A DNA stretch of 64,000 nucleotides from Pyrinomonadaceae bacterium (GTDB taxonomy: Bacteria; Acidobacteriota; Blastocatellia; Pyrinomonadales; Pyrinomonadaceae): assembly GCA_021228405.1 (NCBI GenBank), contig JAJQRF010000003.1, positions 89,581 to 153,580 on the forward strand. The letters run 5' to 3'. Position numbers and translations under genes: made by a program. Shown here piece by piece: positions 33,869 to 42,102 of the stretch (the stretch's first letter is position 1; each line of letters begins with the position of its first letter). The notes below the pieces were generated by a model that worked only from the letters and a program-made list of their open reading frames with translations, was not told the DNA's origin and did not search any database.

Positions 33869-34158
33869 ACTTACGTTTTCAGACGGTTAAAAGCCGTTCT
33901 TCGCCGAAGGCGCAAATAGCCGCGTCGTTGACGGCGCGGTCAGCGTTTTTAAGCTCACAAAAGGGCGTTTCAACGTCCTTTTCTTTCGGCTTAAGCCGTT
34001 TGCAAGCACGTTAAAACGCGCTCTTTATTTTTATTTTCAAACCGACCGCGCCGTAAACGGACGCGGCTATTTGCCGCGAAGCGCGGAAAACCTGCTTCAA
34101 TGGACTGATTAAGATTTCAATATAACCTTATAATCAAACGACAAAACTTTGTTCGCCC
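33869..34158. other. Structured spacer between array C and folD
   Basis: No gene is seen. The arms 33912-33941 and 34044-34074 are inverted repeats (GCAAATAGCCGCGTC pairs with GACGCGGCTATTTGC, and ACGGCGCGGTC with GACCGCGCCGT). They enclose further hairpins: AAAGGGCGTT/AACGTCCTTT, the perfect palindrome CGGCTTAAGCCG, and AGCGTTTT/AAAACGCGCT. This gives a branched structure of about 160 nt. Confidence 0.75.
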
Positions 34159-35088
34159 TTAACGCAATCTTCGCATCTTCGCGGCTTCGACCGTGTTCTT
34201 CATCAGCATTGCGATGGTCAGCAGACCGACACCGCCGGGCACGGGCGTGAAATTTCCTGCCTTCGCGTGCGCGTCCTTCGGATTCACGTCGCCGACGATG
34301 GTAAAGCCGCGTTTTTCGATGGTGTTCAGACGTTTTCCGAGTTCCGTTTCGTCGAACATTTCGCTTGCCGCGTCTTTGTCCGAAAAATTATTGATGCCGA
34401 CATCGATCACGGTCGCGCCTGTCTTAATATGCCCGGCGCGGATAAAATTCGCGCGTCCGACCGCCGCGACGAGAATATCTGCTTGCGTGGTGATCGCGGG
34501 CAAATCTTCCGTCCGCGAATGGCAGATCGTGACCGTCGCATCTTCCTGCAAAAGCAGCTGCGCCATCGGCTTTCCGACGATGTTGCTCCGTCCGACGACG
34601 ACCGCGTGTTTGCCGCGCATCGGAATGCCGAAGCGTTTCAGGATTTCGATGACTCCGGCGGGCGTGCACGGAACGAGTGCCTTTTGACCTTGCGAAAGTT
34701 TCCCGACATTGACGGGATGAAAACCGTCAACGTCCTTTGCGGGATCAATCGCTTCGAGAATTTCCTTTTCGTCGATATGTTTCGGCAAAGGAAGCTGAAC
34801 CAAAATCCCGTCAACGTCGGCGCGTGCGTTCAATTCTTCGACGATTTTCAGCAAATCTTCCTGCGAAACGTCCGCCGCAAGATGCCGATGCCCGGAAACG
34901 ATGCCCAATTCCTGCGAAGTTTTGACCTTGTTCCCGACATAAACCGCCGAAGCCGGGTCTTCGCCGACACGCACGACGACCAAACACGGACTGATTCCGT
35001 GATCTTTCTTCAGCCGTTCGACCTCTTCCGCAACTTCGCGCTTGATGGATTCCGCTATTTCTTTTCCGCTTAAAATTTTCGCTGACAT
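34159..35088 (-). CDS. folD: Bifunctional methylenetetrahydrofolate dehydrogenase/cyclohydrolase
   Basis: About 309 aa from the ATG at 35088 (MSAKILSGKEIAESIKREV). An alternative ATG at 35115 adds nine unlikely residues. It interconverts 5,10-methylene-THF, methenyl-THF and 10-formyl-THF. Family segments include YVGNKVKTSQELGI with the catalytic lysine, DGILVQLPLPKH, the NADP site GRSNIVGKPMAQLL and the C-terminal PVPGGVGLLTIAMLM. It is a single-gene unit on the minus strand, diverging from an FG-GAP protein gene. Confidence 0.96.
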   Translation of the reverse strand: MSAKILSGKEIAESIKREVAEEVERLKKDHGISPCLVVVRVGEDPASAVYVGNKVKTSQELGIVSGHRHLAADVSQEDLLKIVEELNARADVDGILVQLPLPKHIDEKEILEAIDPAKDVDGFHPVNVGKLSQGQKALVPCTPAGVIEILKRFGIPMRGKHAVVVGRSNIVGKPMAQLLLQEDATVTICHSRTEDLPAITTQADILVAAVGRANFIRAGHIKTGATVIDVGINNFSDKDAASEMFDETELGKRLNTIEKRGFTIVGDVNPKDAHAKAGNFTPVPGGVGLLTIAMLMKNTVEAAKMRRLR

Positions 35089-35212
35089 AAAAACAATAAT
35101 TTTACGGAAATTCATTCGGATTGTCAGTTTTACATTCGTGAATTAAAAAATTAGGCAAAAAACGGATTTCGATTTAGTCTGTAGAACATAAGTTTCAAAG
35201 ATTCGTTTTTTA

Positions 35213-36178
35213 ATGCAAAGGTTTCGTATGTCGCGTTTTCAAAAAATACTCACGTCTTTTTCTATTAGTCTGATCTTTTTCATTTCGGCACCGCAAGCCT
35301 TTGCATTTCCCAATTTCGATTTCGACGGAAAAGCCGATTTCGCGGTTTTTCGCCCGACCGATAAAAACTGGTATTCGCTTTCGAGCGAACTGAAAACTTT
35401 TGCCGCCGTCCAATGGGGCGCGGAAAACGACCAACTTGTGCCCGCCGATTACGACGGCGACGGGCTGACCGACGAAGCCGTTTACCGCAACGGAAGCTGG
35501 TTTATCCGCAAAAGCCGCGACGGGGAGTTTTTTTCGGTAAACTGGGGCGCAAACGTGCAGGTTCCCGGCGGTTACGTCGCCGACGAACCCGTTGCGGGCG
35601 ATTTCGACGGCGACGGCGTTTACGACATCGCGGTTTTCCGTCCCGCCGACGGAACCTGGTATGTTTTGAGATCGACGAGCGGTTTCAGCCAGAATTATCC
35701 GCTTATCTTTAAATGGGGAAAGCTCGGCGACATTCCCGTTCCGGCTGACTACGACGGCGACGGCAAGACCGATCTCGCCGTTTTCCGTTACACCGAAACG
35801 CGCTGGTATATCCTCGAAAGCCGCACGGAAAAACTGCACGCAGTTCAGTTCGGCAGTGTCGGCATCGATCGGCTCGTCCCGCACGATTATACGGGCGACG
35901 GCAAAGCCGACATCGCCGTTTATCGTCGCGGAAACTGGCTTATCCTGAGAAGCGACGACAACCGCGTGGAAAATCAATTCTTCGGCGAAGCCGGCGACCA
36001 GCCCGTTCCCGCCGATTACGACAACGACGGAAGCACCGATTTCGCGGTTTTCCGCAACGGCGACTGGTTCATTCTAAACAGTTCGGACGGCGCGTTCGCC
36101 TCGATCAGATTCGGGCAAGCCGGCGACATTCCGCTCGCTTTTCTCGACGCGAAACCGAGCATCGTCGGCGTTCCGTAA
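35213..36178 (+). CDS. Secreted FG-GAP/VCBS repeat protein
   Basis: The 321 aa begin with a signal peptide ending ISAPQAFAFP. The ATG at 35228, with AAAGG seven nt upstream, is a good alternative start, giving MSRFQK. The rest is about six repeats of roughly 45-50 aa with D-F-D-G-D-G-type calcium loops followed by A-V-F-R and W-Y/W-F-I positions, forming an integrin-like beta-propeller. No enzymatic domain is present. Homologous repeats form the C-terminus of the M36 peptidase and the protein at 54675. Likely surface or extracellular; ligand unknown. A terminator follows. Confidence 0.9.
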   Translation: MQRFRMSRFQKILTSFSISLIFFISAPQAFAFPNFDFDGKADFAVFRPTDKNWYSLSSELKTFAAVQWGAENDQLVPADYDGDGLTDEAVYRNGSWFIRKSRDGEFFSVNWGANVQVPGGYVADEPVAGDFDGDGVYDIAVFRPADGTWYVLRSTSGFSQNYPLIFKWGKLGDIPVPADYDGDGKTDLAVFRYTETRWYILESRTEKLHAVQFGSVGIDRLVPHDYTGDGKADIAVYRRGNWLILRSDDNRVENQFFGEAGDQPVPADYDNDGSTDFAVFRNGDWFILNSSDGAFASIRFGQAGDIPLAFLDAKPSIVGVP

Positions 36179-36191
36179 GATTTCAAGTTTT

Positions 36192-36289
36192 GGAACGCGG
36201 ATTCGGCAGATCGGGCGGATCGACGCGGATTTATTTCAATATTTAATAGAATCAGCGCAAATCTGCCGAATCCGCCCGATCCGCGTTCC
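36192..36289. repeat. Long inverted repeat after the FG-GAP gene
   Basis: GGAACGCGGATTCGGCAGAT pairs with ATCTGCCGAATCC...GATCCGCGTTCC across an A/T-rich centre, with arms of about 36-39 nt made of GCGGAT/GGCAGAT-like words. Its words resemble those at 10116-10206 and 57850-57946. Confidence 0.75.
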
Positions 36290-36305
36290 TTATCTTTCAA
36301 CTTTC

Positions 36306-36336
36306 GAGAGTCTTTTACAGGCTCTCTTTTTTCTTT
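36306..36336 (+). terminator. Rho-independent terminator
   Basis: GAGAGTCT and AGGCTCTC form a stem around TTTAC, followed by TTTTTTCTTTTC. It closes the FG-GAP gene unit. Confidence 0.75.
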
Positions 36337-36362
36337 TCGAGATAAAAGTTAAAATTTAACTG

Positions 36363-38819
36363 ATGAATGGATTCAAATTATTTTTGCTGTCGATTGTGCT
36401 CGCGGCTTTTTCAGTTAACCTTTTCGCTCAGAAAACGCCATCCGAAAAGATTCTCCAAGCGGTTGAAAAGAGGAATTATCAAGCCGCGCTTACGGAACTC
36501 GACGCGCTCAAAAAGGCAAATAAAAATCTTTACGATCTGAACAATTACGACTATCTCGCCGGACGATTATACGAAAAAACGGGCGATTTCGCGGCGGCGA
36601 TGGCAAATTATCAAACCGTCGCAAATCGAAACTCGATCCTCAAACAATACGCGCTCTGGCATCTTTCGCAGATCGCGCGTTCGAGCGGAAATCTCCTGCT
36701 CGAACGCTTGTATCTCGAAGAAATCCGCCTTTTCGCGCCCGACAGTCTGTTGATCGAAGCCGTTAAAACGCGCATTCCGCGCAGTTATTTTGAAAGCCGC
36801 GAATACGAAGCCGTCATCCGTCTTTTGAACGATCAGCCGAACGCCGGAAACGTTTCCGCAACTCAAAAACCGCCCGAACCGAACCCGAACGAAGTCCGCT
36901 TACAGCGCGAAAATCTCGTCTTTCTCGCGCAAAGTTATCTGCAAAGCGGAAAAGCGAACGAAGCCCGCGAAGCGTTTACGAAGCTGACCAACAATCTGCC
37001 GAATCCGGCACAGCCCGACGATTACGCGCTGGCAGGTGCGAAAGGTTTGGATATGCTCGATGTCGGAAAGGAAAATTTCGGGAAAAAAGCTCCCGCTTTG
37101 ACGGATTTCGAGCATCTTCGGCGCGCGCTGATATATCAATTCAACCGCGATTTCACCGACGCGCGGATTCACTACAAAGCCATCATCGAAAATCACCCGA
37201 CGAGCGGAAATGTTCCCGACGCGACTTATCAGATCGGGCGCGGTTATGTGCAGATGGGCGAATTTGTCGAAGCGATCAATTGGTTTGAACGCGTTTTGGA
37301 ACAATTTCCCGAGCATCCCGTTTCAAAAGACGCGCTCAGTCAAGCCGCTTCCGCCTATTCACGCGTCAACAAACCGAAGGAAGCGATCACGCGCTATCAA
37401 AGATTCATCGAAAAATACGCGGATGCCGAAAATCTCGACCGCGCTTATCTGAACATCATCGACATCAACCGCGATAACGGCGAAAACACCGACGCGCTCA
37501 AATGGACGGCGAAAACGCAGGAAGTCTTTAAAGGAAAACTCCCCGAAACGCTCGCGCTCTTTGCGCAGGCGAAAACGCATATGGTGCAGAACGATTGGCA
37601 AAACGCGCTCGTCGATCTGGATAAACTGCTCAATGTTGCCGATCTCGGCGGAACCCGTGTGCCGGGCGGAACGAACAAAGCCGAGATAACTTTTATGAAA
37701 GGTTTGGTGCTCGAAAACCTCAAGCGTTTCGGCGAAGCCCTGGAAGTTTATCTCTCGATTCCCGACGGTCGCAACGAATATTACGGCTGGCGGGCGACCG
37801 AAAGATTGAAATTGCTCGCCAACAATGAAGAAGTGAAACCGCTCATTTCGCAAAAACTTTCCGAATTGACGAAAAACATCGAACAGCGCAACGCCGAAGC
37901 ACAGCGAAAAGCGGCGCAAGCCGTTCTGCGTTTGAACGATAATGCGGACATCCGCGCCAAGATGCTCGAAATAATCAAAAAAACTTATACGACACTGCCC
38001 GAATATCAGAAGGTTCCGAGTTTCAAATTAGTAGAATTCGGCAGAAAGGAATTAAAGGAAAAGAAAACCGAAAAGTCTTCGGAAAACATTCATCGCCAAT
38101 TAGCCGACGAGCTTATCTTTCTGGGAATCTACGACGAAGGAACGCCCGAACTCGAAAAATCATTAACCGCGAGCAACGAACCGCGCCCAACGAACAACGA
38201 TTTGAATTATACGCTGGCGGTTTTCTACAAACGCGGCGAAATGGCGCATCGCGCGGTCGGATTTATCGAGCCGCTCTGGAAGAATATTCCCACCGATTAC
38301 GCGGTTGAACTGATTCCGCGCGACCAAGCCGAACTGCTTTACCCTGCGCCGTATGTCGATTCGCTGATTCGTTACGCGCCCGAAAGAGATGTCGATCCGC
38401 GTTTCGTGCTTTCGATTATGCGTCAGGAATCGCGTTACCGCGCCGACGTAAAATCCTACGCGGCGGCGCGCGGTTTGATGCAGTTCATTTCGACGACCTC
38501 GAACCGCATCGCCAAGACGCTCAACCGTGACGATTTCAAACAAGATGAACTCTATAATCCGCCGACCGCGATTCTTTTCGGTTCGCAATATCTGGCTGAT
38601 CTTTTCAAACTTTTTCCGAACCAGCCGCAAGCCGTCGCCGCCGCCTATAACGGCGGCGAAGATAACGTCAGGCGTTGGATGCTCCGCTCCAAATCGGACG
38701 TGGCGGACAAATATGTGCCCGAAATCGTCTTTTCGCAGTCAAAAGATTATGCTTATAAAGTGCTGGCAAATTATCGCGTCTATCAGTTAATTTATGACGA
38801 AAATTTACAACCGAGATAA
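36363..38819 (+). CDS. TPR-rich lytic murein transglycosylase (Slt70-like)
   Basis: The 818 aa begin with a signal peptide (FKLFLLSIVLAAFSVNLFAQ). A long superhelix of TPR-like repeats spans about 25-620. The C-terminal SLT domain (about 650-810) has the catalytic glutamate in IMRQESRYRADV, GLMQFISTTSNRIA and AAAYNGGEDNVRRWM. It cleaves peptidoglycan glycan strands with 1,6-anhydro product formation in the periplasm. It is longer than E. coli Slt70 (about 645 aa), mainly through extra TPR units. Followed 72 bp later by the SCO1 gene; co-transcription is possible. Confidence 0.92.
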   Translation: MNGFKLFLLSIVLAAFSVNLFAQKTPSEKILQAVEKRNYQAALTELDALKKANKNLYDLNNYDYLAGRLYEKTGDFAAAMANYQTVANRNSILKQYALWHLSQIARSSGNLLLERLYLEEIRLFAPDSLLIEAVKTRIPRSYFESREYEAVIRLLNDQPNAGNVSATQKPPEPNPNEVRLQRENLVFLAQSYLQSGKANEAREAFTKLTNNLPNPAQPDDYALAGAKGLDMLDVGKENFGKKAPALTDFEHLRRALIYQFNRDFTDARIHYKAIIENHPTSGNVPDATYQIGRGYVQMGEFVEAINWFERVLEQFPEHPVSKDALSQAASAYSRVNKPKEAITRYQRFIEKYADAENLDRAYLNIIDINRDNGENTDALKWTAKTQEVFKGKLPETLALFAQAKTHMVQNDWQNALVDLDKLLNVADLGGTRVPGGTNKAEITFMKGLVLENLKRFGEALEVYLSIPDGRNEYYGWRATERLKLLANNEEVKPLISQKLSELTKNIEQRNAEAQRKAAQAVLRLNDNADIRAKMLEIIKKTYTTLPEYQKVPSFKLVEFGRKELKEKKTEKSSENIHRQLADELIFLGIYDEGTPELEKSLTASNEPRPTNNDLNYTLAVFYKRGEMAHRAVGFIEPLWKNIPTDYAVELIPRDQAELLYPAPYVDSLIRYAPERDVDPRFVLSIMRQESRYRADVKSYAAARGLMQFISTTSNRIAKTLNRDDFKQDELYNPPTAILFGSQYLADLFKLFPNQPQAVAAAYNGGEDNVRRWMLRSKSDVADKYVPEIVFSQSKDYAYKVLANYRVYQLIYDENLQPR

Positions 38820-38891
38820 GCGATTTTGCTTTTAGGAAAATTGCAATTTTAATTTTTTATTCATAATCTGAAAAATATTCAACCTAAATTT

Positions 38892-39779
38892 ATGCGTTAT
38901 TTAATTACATTTTTAACTGCAATTCTTTTATTGTCGGCTTGCCAGAAAACGCCAACGCCGACCGCGTCGGAAAACGCCAAACGCTATCCGTTCAAGGGAA
39001 AGGTAATTTCGGTCGATAAGGTCAAGAAAAAAGCGAAGATCGAACACGAAGAGGTCAAAGGTTTTATGGAACCGATGACGATGGATTTCCCGATTCACGA
39101 AGACTGGGTTTGGGACGACCTCGTTCCGGGTGTCGAAATGGAAGCCGAACTGGTCGTCGACAACACCGGAAAAGACCCGTATTGGCTCGAAAAGATTCGC
39201 ATTTCCGCCGCGCCGAATGCCAATGTGCAAGTTCCGCCGATCAACGAAAATTTCGCGCAGATCGGCAAGGAAGTTCCCGCGTTTTCATTGACGAATCAGG
39301 ACGGGGAAAAATTTAGTTTGCGCGATTATCGCGGCAAAGCGACGGCGATCACGTTCATTTACGCGCAATGCCCTTTGCCCGACGCGTGCATCAGAATGTC
39401 GACGCATTTTTCCGATCTGGCAAATAAATTAAAGGACGATGCCGAATTGAAGGACAAAATCCGGCTCGTGAGCGTTTCGTTCGATCCGGCACGCGACACG
39501 CCCGAAAAATTGAAGCAATACGGACAAGGCTATCTCGGCAAAGACGCGAAGCCCGATTTCACGATCTGGCAGTTAGCCGTCGGAAACGACCAGGAAGTAA
39601 AAGCAATCGCCGATTTTTTCGGGGTTCGTTATCAGGTTGACGAGCAGGACAAAACGCAGTTCACGCATTCGCTCATCACGGCGGTCATTTCGCCCGAAGG
39701 AAAAGTGACGAAGATTATGAAAGGAACCGATTGGTCGCCCGACGATCTTTTGAAGGAATTGCAATCATCGATAAAATAA
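38892..39779 (+). CDS. Lipoprotein with CusF-like copper-binding domain fused to SCO1/SenC
   Basis: The 295 aa have a lipobox LLSAC near residue 18. An N-terminal CusF-like/PF11604-type domain (about 30-105) shows YPFKGKVISVDKVKKKAKIEHEEVKGFMEPMTMDFPI, with the Met-rich metal positions. A SCO1/SenC thioredoxin-like domain follows (about 120-290), with a CPLPDAC copper/redox motif and a downstream conserved His in QFTHSLITA. SCO proteins load copper into cytochrome c oxidase subunit II. It is predicted to face the periplasm. The next gene encodes a UBP zinc finger. Confidence 0.9.
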   Translation: MRYLITFLTAILLLSACQKTPTPTASENAKRYPFKGKVISVDKVKKKAKIEHEEVKGFMEPMTMDFPIHEDWVWDDLVPGVEMEAELVVDNTGKDPYWLEKIRISAAPNANVQVPPINENFAQIGKEVPAFSLTNQDGEKFSLRDYRGKATAITFIYAQCPLPDACIRMSTHFSDLANKLKDDAELKDKIRLVSVSFDPARDTPEKLKQYGQGYLGKDAKPDFTIWQLAVGNDQEVKAIADFFGVRYQVDEQDKTQFTHSLITAVISPEGKVTKIMKGTDWSPDDLLKELQSSIK

Positions 39780-39809
39780 AACAAATAATTTCGAGAAAAG
39801 GAAGAAAAA

Positions 39810-40082
39810 ATGCAAAATTGTAAACATATCAGCGAAATCAAAGATGTTACGCCGAGTGCCGAAGGCTGTGAAGATTGCCTGAAGACCGGCGGACGTTGGG
39901 TTCATCTGCGTTTGTGCGAAATCTGCGGTCACGTCGGTTGCTGCGATTCGAGCCCGAACCAGCACGCGACCAAACATTTTCACGCAACCGATCATCCGAT
40001 CATCAAATCCTTTGAAAAAGGCGAAGATTGGGGCTATTGCTACGTTGACGATATGTTTTACGAAACGCTTCCGAAAATTTAA
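39810..40082 (+). CDS. UBP-type zinc finger protein
   Basis: The 90 aa are almost entirely a zf-UBP domain: CKHI near the start, CEDCL, LRLCEICGHVGCCDSS and HATKHFHATDHP, with conserved Cys/His ligands for about three zinc ions. In eukaryotes this domain binds ubiquitin C-termini. Bacterial stand-alone versions are common but of unknown role. AAAAGGAAG precedes the ATG. It follows the SCO1-like gene by 30 bp and probably shares its transcript. Confidence 0.88.
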   Translation: MQNCKHISEIKDVTPSAEGCEDCLKTGGRWVHLRLCEICGHVGCCDSSPNQHATKHFHATDHPIIKSFEKGEDWGYCYVDDMFYETLPKI

Positions 40083-40093
40083 GAAACTATTAA

Positions 40094-40198
40094 CCACAGA
40101 TAAACACGGATGGACACAGATTTATAAATCAGATTTACTGAAAATGAATAAATGTTAGTATCATTTTCTTATCCGGGTTTATCTGTGTTCATCTGTGG
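40094..40198. repeat. Long inverted repeat of CACAGATAAACAC words
   Basis: CCACAGATAAACACGGATG pairs with ATCCGGGTTTATCTGTG, and the GGACACAGA end pairs with TCTGTGTTC-like sequence, around an A/T-rich centre. The element lies between two plus-strand genes, and the right arm ends at the next gene's start region. Such CACAGAT...AACAC spacer words are common in bacterial genomes with repeat-rich spacers. Confidence 0.75.
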
Positions 40199-40213
40199 AT
40201 GAATTATAAAGTT

Positions 40214-41095
40214 ATGACGAAAATTTTACTGCAAACGACGATTCCGTTTACCGAAAACGATTGGCACATCGGCAGATTTTCGCTTTTGCACGAACATCTT
40301 GCTTCGTTAAAAGACAAAAACGGCGATGCGCTTTATGAGATAGTTGCGCGTGATATTGAAAAGGACGAAGACGGCAACGATCAGGTTCTGAGCCGCCTCG
40401 ACGAATCCGACTTCGATGAATTGTGGCTTTTTGCGGTCGATGTCGGCAACGGTCTGACGAAAGCCGATTGCGCCGGAATCACGAAATTTCGACAGCGCGG
40501 CGGCGGGATTTTTTCGACGCGCGATCATCAGGATTTGGGTTCATCGCTCTGCACGATCGGCGGCATCGGCGCGGCGCATTATTTTCATTCCAAACAGAAC
40601 GATCCCGATATTGAGCGCAATTGCCGCGACGATCAGGACACGCGCAACATCGATTTTCCGAACTATCATTCGGGTGCAAACGGCGATTATCAAACGATCA
40701 AAGCGGTCGGTGAAACGCACGAGCTTTTGAAAAGAGTGGACAGTTCGGCAATCGAATATTTCCCCGCGCATCCGCACGAAGGCGGTGTCGGCGTTCCCGC
40801 CGACGGCGATGCGGCGCGTGTCGTCGCTACCGGAAAAAGCAAAGTTTCGGGAAACGATTTCAATTTGATCGTCGCGTTCGACCGAAAAACCGATAAACAC
40901 GGAAATTCGTGCGGTCGCGGAATCGCCGAATCGAGTTTTCATCATCTCGTCGATTATAACTGGGACGTTGCGAAAGGCTGTCCAGATTTTGTCGAAGAAG
41001 CTCCGGGCGACGGATACGAAAAAAATCCGTCCGCGCTCGAAGACATCAAAACTTACGCGGCAAACTTGGCAAAATGGCTCGCGCCTGAAAGGTAA
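40214..41095 (+). CDS. Hypothetical protein, amidotransferase-like
   Basis: About 293 aa from the ATG at 40214; the ATG at 40199 lies inside the inverted-repeat arm and is less likely. No signal peptide is present. A Rossmann-like start MTKILLQTTIPFTENDWHIGRFS is followed by DFDELWLFAVDVGNGL and ITKFRQRGGGIFSTRDHQDLG, a layout recalling ThuA/class-I glutamine-amidotransferase folds. It lacks an obvious nucleophile Cys elbow. ESSFHHLVDYNWDVAKGCP near the end is distinctive. Function unknown; the fold is a pattern guess. Confidence 0.8.
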   Translation: MTKILLQTTIPFTENDWHIGRFSLLHEHLASLKDKNGDALYEIVARDIEKDEDGNDQVLSRLDESDFDELWLFAVDVGNGLTKADCAGITKFRQRGGGIFSTRDHQDLGSSLCTIGGIGAAHYFHSKQNDPDIERNCRDDQDTRNIDFPNYHSGANGDYQTIKAVGETHELLKRVDSSAIEYFPAHPHEGGVGVPADGDAARVVATGKSKVSGNDFNLIVAFDRKTDKHGNSCGRGIAESSFHHLVDYNWDVAKGCPDFVEEAPGDGYEKNPSALEDIKTYAANLAKWLAPER

Positions 41096-41107
41096 GTGAT
41101 GATTTTT

Positions 41108-41201
41108 GCCCGCGAATAACCGCGAATGAACGAGAATTTATGTTTGTTTGAAAAGTTCCATTATTGCTTTTATTTGTGTCTATTCGTGTTTATTCGCGGG
41201 C
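41108..41201. repeat. Long inverted repeat of CGCGAATAA words
   Basis: GCCCGCGAATAACCGCGAAT pairs with ATTCGTGTTTATTCGCGGGC across about 40 nt. It sits between two plus-strand genes, ending at the thioredoxin-like start. A single related arm with CGCGAATAAACACGAATAA occurs near 3428-3456, beside array A. Confidence 0.75.
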
Positions 41202-41210
41202 AAAATTTTT

Positions 41211-41723
41211 ATGAATAGCTTTTCGACTTCAATCATTTTAATAATCCTCTGCCTGTCTTTCGCGCTTTCGGTTTCGGCGCAAACGGTCACGAAAATCGAC
41301 GGCGCGGGTTTACGCAAACTTTTACCGAATAAAGAAAACAAGAAACCCGTTTTGCTGAATTTCTGGGCGACGTGGTGCGGTCCGTGCCGGGTCGAATTTC
41401 CCGAACTGGTCGGGATCGATAAGGATTTTCGGACGAAAGGTTTGGACGTAAAATTAGTTTCGGTCGATAATTTCGCGCTTATCGATTCGGTCGTTCCCGA
41501 ATTTTTAGTGCAATACGAAGCGACACGGATTCCTGCCTTTCTGCTCGACATTCCGAACGATTCAGAGCGTCTTCGCGCGATTCGCCGCATCGCGCCGCCC
41601 GTCCGCAATGGCATTCCACTGACCTTGCTTTACGACGCAAACGGCAAGCTCGTCTATCGCAAAAGCGGGGTCATCAACGCTGTGACGCTTCGCGCCCAAA
41701 TCTCAAAAGTTTTGGTTAAGTGA
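41211..41723 (+). CDS. Secreted thioredoxin-like (TlpA/ResA-type) protein
   Basis: 170 aa from the ATG at 41211, chosen because it gives a clean signal peptide (SIILIILCLSFALSVSAQ). The earlier in-frame start at 41148 lies in the inverted repeat. The redox centre is WATWCGPCRVEFP, and the cis-Pro region is GIPLTLLYDANGKLV. It is a periplasmic disulfide reductase/oxidoreductase of the TlpA family, probably in cytochrome c or envelope thiol maintenance. The partner is unknown. Confidence 0.9.
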   Translation: MNSFSTSIILIILCLSFALSVSAQTVTKIDGAGLRKLLPNKENKKPVLLNFWATWCGPCRVEFPELVGIDKDFRTKGLDVKLVSVDNFALIDSVVPEFLVQYEATRIPAFLLDIPNDSERLRAIRRIAPPVRNGIPLTLLYDANGKLVYRKSGVINAVTLRAQISKVLVK

Positions 41724-42102
41724 TAAGTGATAAGTGATAACGGATAACGGATAGTTTTTCGTTCTCACTTATCAACCCCTTTGCGGGCATTGCTCGTTTC
41801 GGGGACAGCAAAGGGCAATACTTGTGCGGGCAAAGGGGTTGCCCTTTGCTCACAATAAAGCATTTCGAGAAGGCTTTCAACGCGTTTTTAATTTACCTGA
41901 AATCTGCCGTAAATTGCTGTAATTTAAGGAAAATACTTCGACTAATTTAAGGATAATGAAATCTTATTTATACAAACGGACGTTTTTGTATTGAAGTAAC
42001 ATTGAAAAAATATTATGTTTTAATCAAAGATTTTTTGGTGTCCTTAAGACATTAAACTTCAAACCCGTTGAAAAAATCAAAATCAAAGAGGAATCGAAAC
42101 AG
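41724..42102. other. 379-bp spacer with interlocked inverted repeats
   Basis: No gene is seen. It starts with AAGTGATAAGTGATA words. Two inverted repeats then interlock: CAACCCCTTTGC (41773-41784) with GCAAAGGGGTTG (41830-41841), and GCAAAGGGCAA (41808-41818) with TTGCCCTTTGC (41839-41849), a pseudoknot-like order. The remainder (41850-42080) is A/T-rich leader to the oxidoreductase gene, ending in the RBS AAAGAGGAA. Confidence 0.7.

Noticed and set aside
33739-34014. 91-aa plus-strand protein with S-V-K-x-N-L-S heptads
   Set aside because: It is a by-product of array C, and the tail runs into the structured spacer. No RBS, and the period continues outside the frame.
41773-41849. Known riboswitch
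   Set aside because: No conserved riboswitch core is recognised. The pairing is simple and the location is about 250 bp before the gene start.
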